In this document: positions 33,669 through 38,100 of the stretch, piece by piece | Layout: each line of letters starts with the position of its first letter | How positions within the stretch are numbered: position 1 is the stretch's first letter | Source: Strigomonas culicis | Lineage: Eukaryota; Euglenozoa; Kinetoplastea; Trypanosomatida; Trypanosomatidae | NCBI GenBank assembly: GCA_000482145.1 | Contig: AUXH01000128.1 | Location: 1 to 38,100 of the forward strand | Length of the DNA stretch: 38,100 nucleotides | Reading direction: 5' to 3' | Program-made: the position numbers and the translations under genes | Notes under the pieces: generated by a model | Told to the model about the DNA's origin: nothing | Databases searched by the model: none | The model's input: the letters and a program-made list of their open reading frames with translations, nothing else

Positions 33669-35891
33669 ATGGAAGACAACAATAACAATAACTACGACAA
33701 CGAGAACGACTCGTACCAGTCGCGTGGACGTGGCCGTGGGCGCGGACGCGGTCGTGGCCGTGGCAACGCTCAATACTCTCCGAACTGGAGGGATGAGGGA
33801 GCGGCTAACAGCGGCGGCAACAGCGACAACCAGCGCGGCGGCAACTTCAGACGCAATTTCAACAGAAATGACAACGAGGAGGGCTCTGGTGGTGAAGAAA
33901 ACAACAACTACACGCGTAACAATAACTACAATAATAACAATCGCAGGTACAACAACAACAATAATAATAACAACTTCCGCGACCGCGACTATAACAACAG
34001 CAACACCAACGCCAACGCCAACGCTGATAATAACAACGACCGCGAGAACACGACTAGTGAGGGTGGTCAGAACCAAGGACGGGAGACGCACGACACTAAC
34101 GCGGGCGAGTACGAGCGCGGCCGTGGCTCCTATCGCGGCCGCGGCGGCGGCAGGGGCCGCGGTGGCCGCGGTGGTCGCGGTGGCGACTACAACAACGACA
34201 ACCAACAGTATGGCCGGGAAGACCGCCGGCAGCGCGACGAGGCCTACACGCGCCCCTTCAACGACCGCGGGAACGCTCCCGCGAGCCGCCACGAGGACCC
34301 CACGGTAGAGAAGTGCCAGGAGGCGAAGCAGGACTGCGAGGAGGAGCCGCAGGTGAGGAACATCCCCTCTGGCATGCGCCGCCGCACGCAGCGGGCGCCG
34401 CACCTGCGCCAGAACTGCCGCAATGAGCGCGAGGTGTTAGAGCTGTTCGAGCACCACCACAACCAGAAGGGAACCACCTTAGAGAATTATTCTAGCATTC
34501 CTGTCGAGATCGTGCCGAGCGACATCCAGCCGGTCGAGGACTTCTCGGACCTCACGGTTTCCCATGGACTCATGGAGAACATCGAGCGCTGCGGTTACAA
34601 GAAGCCCACCCCGGTGCAGCGCTTCGGTATCCCTGTTGCGCTCGCCGGCCGCGACCTGATGGCCTGCGCGCAGACGGGCTCCGGCAAGACGGCGGCCTTC
34701 CTCATCCCGGTCGTGCAGTACATCCTGGTGGAGGGCGTGTCGCCCGCGGAGCGCGGCGTGTGCATGCCGATCGGCCTCATCATGGCGCCGACGCGGGAGC
34801 TCGCGCTGCAGATCTACGACGAGGTGCGCAAGCTCACCTTCCGAACGGACGTGTTCTACGATGTCGTCTACGGCGGCACGCCCTACCCCACGCGCTTTGA
34901 TAACGACATCCTGGTCGCGTGCCCGGGCCGCCTGAAGGATATCTTTGACCGCGGCTCCCTCTCCTTCAAGGCGATCAAGTTCGTCGTGCTGGACGAGGCC
35001 GACCGTATGCTCGAGATGGGGTTCGAGGAGCAGATTGAATACCTAGTCGCGTCTCGCTACACCGACATGCCGACCCCCGAGGACCGCCAGACGCTCATGT
35101 TCAGTGCCACGTTCCCGCAGCGTATCCTCAACCTGGCCCGCAGCTACCTGCGGAAGCAGTACTACCTCCTGACCGTCGGCCGCGTCGGGTCGACCACAAA
35201 GAGCATCACGCAGATCATTGAGAACGTGTCGCAGGAGGATAAGATCGACCGCCTCTTCGAGCTCATCTTTAGCCACAAGAAGACGGACCTGGTCCTCGTC
35301 TTTGTGGAGACGAAGCGCGAGGCGGAGACGCTGCACCACCAGCTCGTGAAGGAGGGCATCCCGACCGCCGCCATTCACGGCAACCGCAACCAGCAGGACC
35401 GCGAGGAGGCCCTCGCGAACTTCAAGGCGGCCGTGACGCCCATCCTGATTGCGACGGACGTTGCGTCGCGCGGCTTGGATATCCCCAACGTCGCGCACGT
35501 CATCCAGTACGACCTGCCCACTAGTATCGACGACTACACGCACCGCATCGGCCGTACCGGGCGCGCGGGTAACAAGGGCGTCGCGACGAGCTTCTACACC
35601 CGCGACAACCGCGTGCTCTGCCTGGACCTCTTCAAGTACCTGAGCGAGCACGAGCAGAACGTGCCCTCGTGGCTCAAGCGCGAGGCGGACGAGATGGAGG
35701 GCGCCGCCATGCTGGCGCGCGGCCGCAAGACGGAGACGCGCGGTCGCCGCGGCGGCGGCGGCGGCGGCCCCCCGGCTGCTGCCGCCAACGATAACTCCAC
35801 GTGGGGCGATACCTCCGGTGGCGCCCGCCGTGGTCGCGGCCGTGGCAACCGCCATCAGCAGCAGGAGTACGTGGACGACGGTGGTTTCTAA
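33669..35891 (+). CDS. DED1: DED1/DDX3-type DEAD-box RNA helicase
   Basis: A 740-residue ATP-dependent RNA helicase of the DED1/DDX3 clade, expected to unwind 5' UTRs during translation initiation. Motifs in order: Q motif KPTPVQ, Walker A AQTGSGKT (334-341), PTRELALQ, CPGR, DEAD (442-445), SAT (479-481), ATDVASRGLDI, and HRIGRTGR (625-632). All are intact. IPVEIVPSDIQPVEDFSDL ahead of the Q motif is typical of DED1. The N-terminus (1-180) has RGR repeats (18-32), an Asn-rich tract (about 78-130) and an RGG-rich block (about 150-175). The C-terminus is also RGG-rich. Low-complexity tails suggest phase-separating granule behaviour, known for DED1 elsewhere. It is probably one of two DED1 paralogues in the genome (knowledge, not shown here). 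Confidence 0.96.
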   Translation: MEDNNNNNYDNENDSYQSRGRGRGRGRGRGRGNAQYSPNWRDEGAANSGGNSDNQRGGNFRRNFNRNDNEEGSGGEENNNYTRNNNYNNNNRRYNNNNNNNNFRDRDYNNSNTNANANADNNNDRENTTSEGGQNQGRETHDTNAGEYERGRGSYRGRGGGRGRGGRGGRGGDYNNDNQQYGREDRRQRDEAYTRPFNDRGNAPASRHEDPTVEKCQEAKQDCEEEPQVRNIPSGMRRRTQRAPHLRQNCRNEREVLELFEHHHNQKGTTLENYSSIPVEIVPSDIQPVEDFSDLTVSHGLMENIERCGYKKPTPVQRFGIPVALAGRDLMACAQTGSGKTAAFLIPVVQYILVEGVSPAERGVCMPIGLIMAPTRELALQIYDEVRKLTFRTDVFYDVVYGGTPYPTRFDNDILVACPGRLKDIFDRGSLSFKAIKFVVLDEADRMLEMGFEEQIEYLVASRYTDMPTPEDRQTLMFSATFPQRILNLARSYLRKQYYLLTVGRVGSTTKSITQIIENVSQEDKIDRLFELIFSHKKTDLVLVFVETKREAETLHHQLVKEGIPTAAIHGNRNQQDREEALANFKAAVTPILIATDVASRGLDIPNVAHVIQYDLPTSIDDYTHRIGRTGRAGNKGVATSFYTRDNRVLCLDLFKYLSEHEQNVPSWLKREADEMEGAAMLARGRKTETRGRRGGGGGGPPAAAANDNSTWGDTSGGARRGRGRGNRHQQQEYVDDGGF

Positions 35892-36781
35892 TCCAAAATA
35901 GAAAAAAAACGACAAAGGTAAACGAAACTAATACTAATACAGCAACGATGACGTGCGGGAAACTCCTACACTGACATATGCTCGGAGATCTATAAAACGT
36001 CTCAGAAAGGTATGTCCAGAGCAAAAAGAAAAAAAATAATACTTAAATACTCTAACATCTAAAAAAAAAAAAGGAATGCCGATGCATGAAAAACAAAATA
36101 AAACGAAAGAAAGGACTATATATCAACAATTTTTTTTAAGGTAGTTTAGTTAATGCGTCATATATACATATCTATATATATCTGTATATCTATATGTATA
36201 TTTATGACAAATGCATAAATTGAAGTAATAAAGGAAAACTCTACTGTCATAGAAAAACCGACACGTAATTAAAATGAGAAAAAAACTGTTTACTTAGCCA
36301 GCGTGCGTAATACCTTTTTTTTATTATTCACTTTCTCTTTCCTCACTTTCATTGTTCTTTACAGGGAGAGAAAGAAAAACTGTGTGATTCTAACAACAGA
36401 TGATACAAAACAAAAAATACGATTATAGGCAATAATTCCATTTTCAGTGCCTTTATTTATACACTCACTTTTCTCTTCGTATAATTATACGCATTTACGG
36501 AACTAACAGTGTTAATAATATGATGGTAATTTAATACACACACACATATATATATATATATTTATATATGTACGTTGCATGTATGTATCTTCCTTACTCG
36601 TGTTAGTGGTGGACCTAGAAGACATGTTCTCAGCGCCCTTCATCCCAGTTTTTTAATGACAATACCTGCCTTTCCTGCTTCGCTCTCTTTCTCTCTTCTT
36701 TTTTATTTTGCATATTCTTTGGGTGTACATAGCTTTTTTTTTTTCATATTTGCTTCTCTCTTTGTTGTTCAGGCGTACCAC
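35892..36781. other. Spacer with A-rich 3' UTR of DED1
   Basis: No gene seen. The first 240 bases are A-rich. A TATA-type tract (about 36162-36200) and a CA/TA tract (about 36537-36570) follow. The pyrimidine run before 36770 ends in AG 36772, 9 bases before ATG 36782. The frame that opens at TTG 36575 crosses this acceptor and is not used. Confidence 0.7.
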
Positions 36782-38020
36782 ATGTTTCGCCGCTGCTTGA
36801 TGCGGCGCACGCCGATGCCCAGCAACCCGTACCAGGTGCTCGGCGTGACGCCGGACATGCCGTTCGAGCAGATCCGCGCCACGTACCATCAGCTCACGCA
36901 GCGGTACCATCCCGATAAGTCGGAGGGCGATGGGGCGAAGTTCCGCGAGATCAACGCCGCCTACCGCCAGCTGCGCTCGCAGTACCGGAACACGCAGGAG
37001 AACGCGGAGCGGGCCGCCATGCGTGGCGAGAAGGGCGGCCCCAGTGCGAGCGAGGCTTTCTGGAACGAGCGCAACAGTCGCCTGCGCGCGGAGCACGAGC
37101 GGCTGCGGCGCAAGGAGCAGCAGGAGCAGGAGATGCGGGACCGCATGCGGCCCCGCAAGAGCCCCATGTCCGAGATGATGGGCTTCCTGAACGGCTACGA
37201 GATTGGCCTGTCCATCCTCACGGTGGTGGTGGTGCTCGTCTACGGCGTGGAGCGTTACCACACCGTGCAGATGATGCTGCGCGAGAAGCGGGAGCGCATC
37301 CGCCGGATGGACGAGGAGCTGCCGCCACCGATGCCGATGAAGGTCGACCCCGAGCTGCAGGGCCGCTACAACGAGCGTCCCGAGAAGGAGGCGCTGGAAC
37401 GCGATGCCCACCGCATCGTGGAGGAGTCGCGCTACCGCCGCAAGACGCAGCGCAAGTTCGAGGACTTCCGAGAGTTCCTCTTCGTGCAGGACCCCGACGG
37501 CGCCACGGAGCGGCGCGTCACCTTCTCCCGCTTCAGCTACCAGTACCTCACGGAGAGCGAGATCCCGAAGAAGTGCCCGATTCTGAAGCACATCAACTCG
37601 GAGCGGAAGCACGAGGGTTACGACAGCATTCAGCGCGAGCTCGGGGAGGCCCTCGAGGCGACGCCCTGGGTGTCGCCCGACGCCGGCTACGCGGGCCGGC
37701 TCGTCGCCCAGGGTCTCGGCTGCGTCGCCGCGAACGCGCCCGGCACGAGCAAGTGGACCTTCATCGAGTACGTCGATGAGACGAAGGGAAAGAAGAACGC
37801 GCAGCCGATGTGTCTCGCCGCGATCTTGAATCACCGGTTTGAGCAGATCGGCATGTGTCAGCGCGTGATCATTAGCGGCAAGGAGAACCTGAAGCCGGAG
37901 CTGGCGAAGCAGCGCGAGGAGGACCTCCAGTCGGGTGTCCTGCGTAAGCGCAAACTTGTGCAGGGAGGCACCCTGAAGGTGAAGGACCTCTCCATCCCAT
38001 TGCAGCAGATGAAACTGTAG
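36782..38020 (+). CDS. J-domain (DnaJ-type) co-chaperone with membrane anchor, probably mitochondrial
   Basis: A 412-residue protein. The N-terminus MFRRCLMRRTPM is basic and lacks acidic residues, which suits a mitochondrial presequence. Residues 15-70 are a J-domain: NPYQVLGV, helix II ATYHQLTQRYHPDKS with the essential HPD (43-45), and FREINAAYRQL. The HPD motif is intact, so it should stimulate an Hsp70 ATPase. A Glu/Arg-rich coiled stretch (about 95-122) precedes a hydrophobic segment (141-156, IGLSILTVVVVLVYGV). Residues about 170-412 have no family I recognise. It lacks the Gly/Phe and zinc-finger domains, so it is a type III J-protein. The start follows splice acceptor AG 36772. Confidence 0.87.
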   Translation: MFRRCLMRRTPMPSNPYQVLGVTPDMPFEQIRATYHQLTQRYHPDKSEGDGAKFREINAAYRQLRSQYRNTQENAERAAMRGEKGGPSASEAFWNERNSRLRAEHERLRRKEQQEQEMRDRMRPRKSPMSEMMGFLNGYEIGLSILTVVVVLVYGVERYHTVQMMLREKRERIRRMDEELPPPMPMKVDPELQGRYNERPEKEALERDAHRIVEESRYRRKTQRKFEDFREFLFVQDPDGATERRVTFSRFSYQYLTESEIPKKCPILKHINSERKHEGYDSIQRELGEALEATPWVSPDAGYAGRLVAQGLGCVAANAPGTSKWTFIEYVDETKGKKNAQPMCLAAILNHRFEQIGMCQRVIISGKENLKPELAKQREEDLQSGVLRKRKLVQGGTLKVKDLSIPLQQMKL

Positions 38021-38036
38021 AAAGATATATATATAG

Positions 38037-38071
<35 letters not shown>

Positions 38072-38100
38072 TGCTTCAGTGAAGCTATTTGTACTGTTAC
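38021..38100. repeat. (GT)n microsatellite in the 3' flank of the J-protein gene
   Basis: After the stop codon there is tatatatata, then about 30 bases of alternating G and T (about 38037-38067). This is probably the 3' UTR. No further gene starts before the window ends. Confidence 0.85.

Noticed and set aside
33616..34308. Thr/Ala-rich forward frame at the DED1 start
   Set aside because: It is the out-of-frame reading of the Asn-rich and RGG-rich coding repeats of DED1.
36575..36781. 69-residue extension of the J-protein
   Set aside because: It opens at a TTG, and AG 36772 after a pyrimidine tract sits inside it. The short basic N-terminus from ATG 36782 makes better biological sense.
1..38100. 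Strand switch, tRNA or other RNA polymerase III gene, CRISPR, insertion sequence
   Set aside because: All genes share one direction, no cloverleaf-like stretch with A and B boxes stood out by eye, and no transposase or reverse transcriptase frame is present. A covariance-model search could still find a small RNA.

Overview
The window looks like nuclear DNA of a trypanosomatid, most likely subfamily Leishmaniinae (Leishmania, Leptomonas, Crithidia or a relative; I cannot name the genus). All 17 genes I support lie on the + strand. None needs an intron. Coding regions are rich in G/C at third positions, while the gaps are long, T-rich or A-rich and full of microsatellites. Nearly every gene is preceded by a pyrimidine tract and an AG dinucleotide, as expected for spliced-leader trans-splicing of a polycistronic transcript. 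From memory, a cystathionine gamma-lyase, an inositol polyphosphate kinase and a DED1-like helicase sit near each other on Leishmania chromosome 35. That is recollection, not something I could check.

Layout. Positions 1-1164 hold no gene but contain a (CT)n tract and a diverged 70-base direct repeat. Then come: a PLP-dependent cystathionine gamma-lyase (1165-2391); a small thioredoxin-fold protein lacking the active CxxC (3182-3658); a PP2A B''-type regulatory subunit with EF-hands (4273-6087); an RRM-like protein with a PAM2 motif, four PPxY motifs and a His/Pro-rich tail (7066-8865); a histidine phosphatase fused to membrane segments (10013-12067); a small RG-rich protein with a second PAM2-like motif (12689-13468); and a 1443-residue membrane kinase with an apparent degenerate nucleotide-cyclase-like domain (14117-18448).

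The second half holds riboflavin kinase (18983-19525), an EF-hand protein (20320-20985), an unrecognised protein (21320-22609), an inositol polyphosphate kinase (22964-24205), an unrecognised disordered protein (24701-25444), an LC8-type dynein light chain with an insertion (26057-26503), a large EF-hand/WD-repeat protein like axonemal WDR49/WDR64 (26857-31203), a membrane-anchored hypothetical protein (31773-33359), a DED1/DDX3 RNA helicase (33669-35891) and a membrane-anchored J-domain protein (36782-38020).

Trypanosomatid gene order seldom reflects pathway, so neighbours are not assumed to work together. Two themes recur: mRNA translation and poly(A)-binding protein (two PAM2 proteins plus DED1), and signalling (PP2A B'', kinase, histidine phosphatase, inositol phosphate kinase). 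The most unusual items are the cyclase-like/kinase fusion with a Ser in place of the catalytic-loop Lys, and the two PAM2 proteins with nearly identical motif cores. Several true starts lie downstream of longer open frames that begin at TTG or GTG. I chose the first in-frame ATG after the likely splice acceptor.
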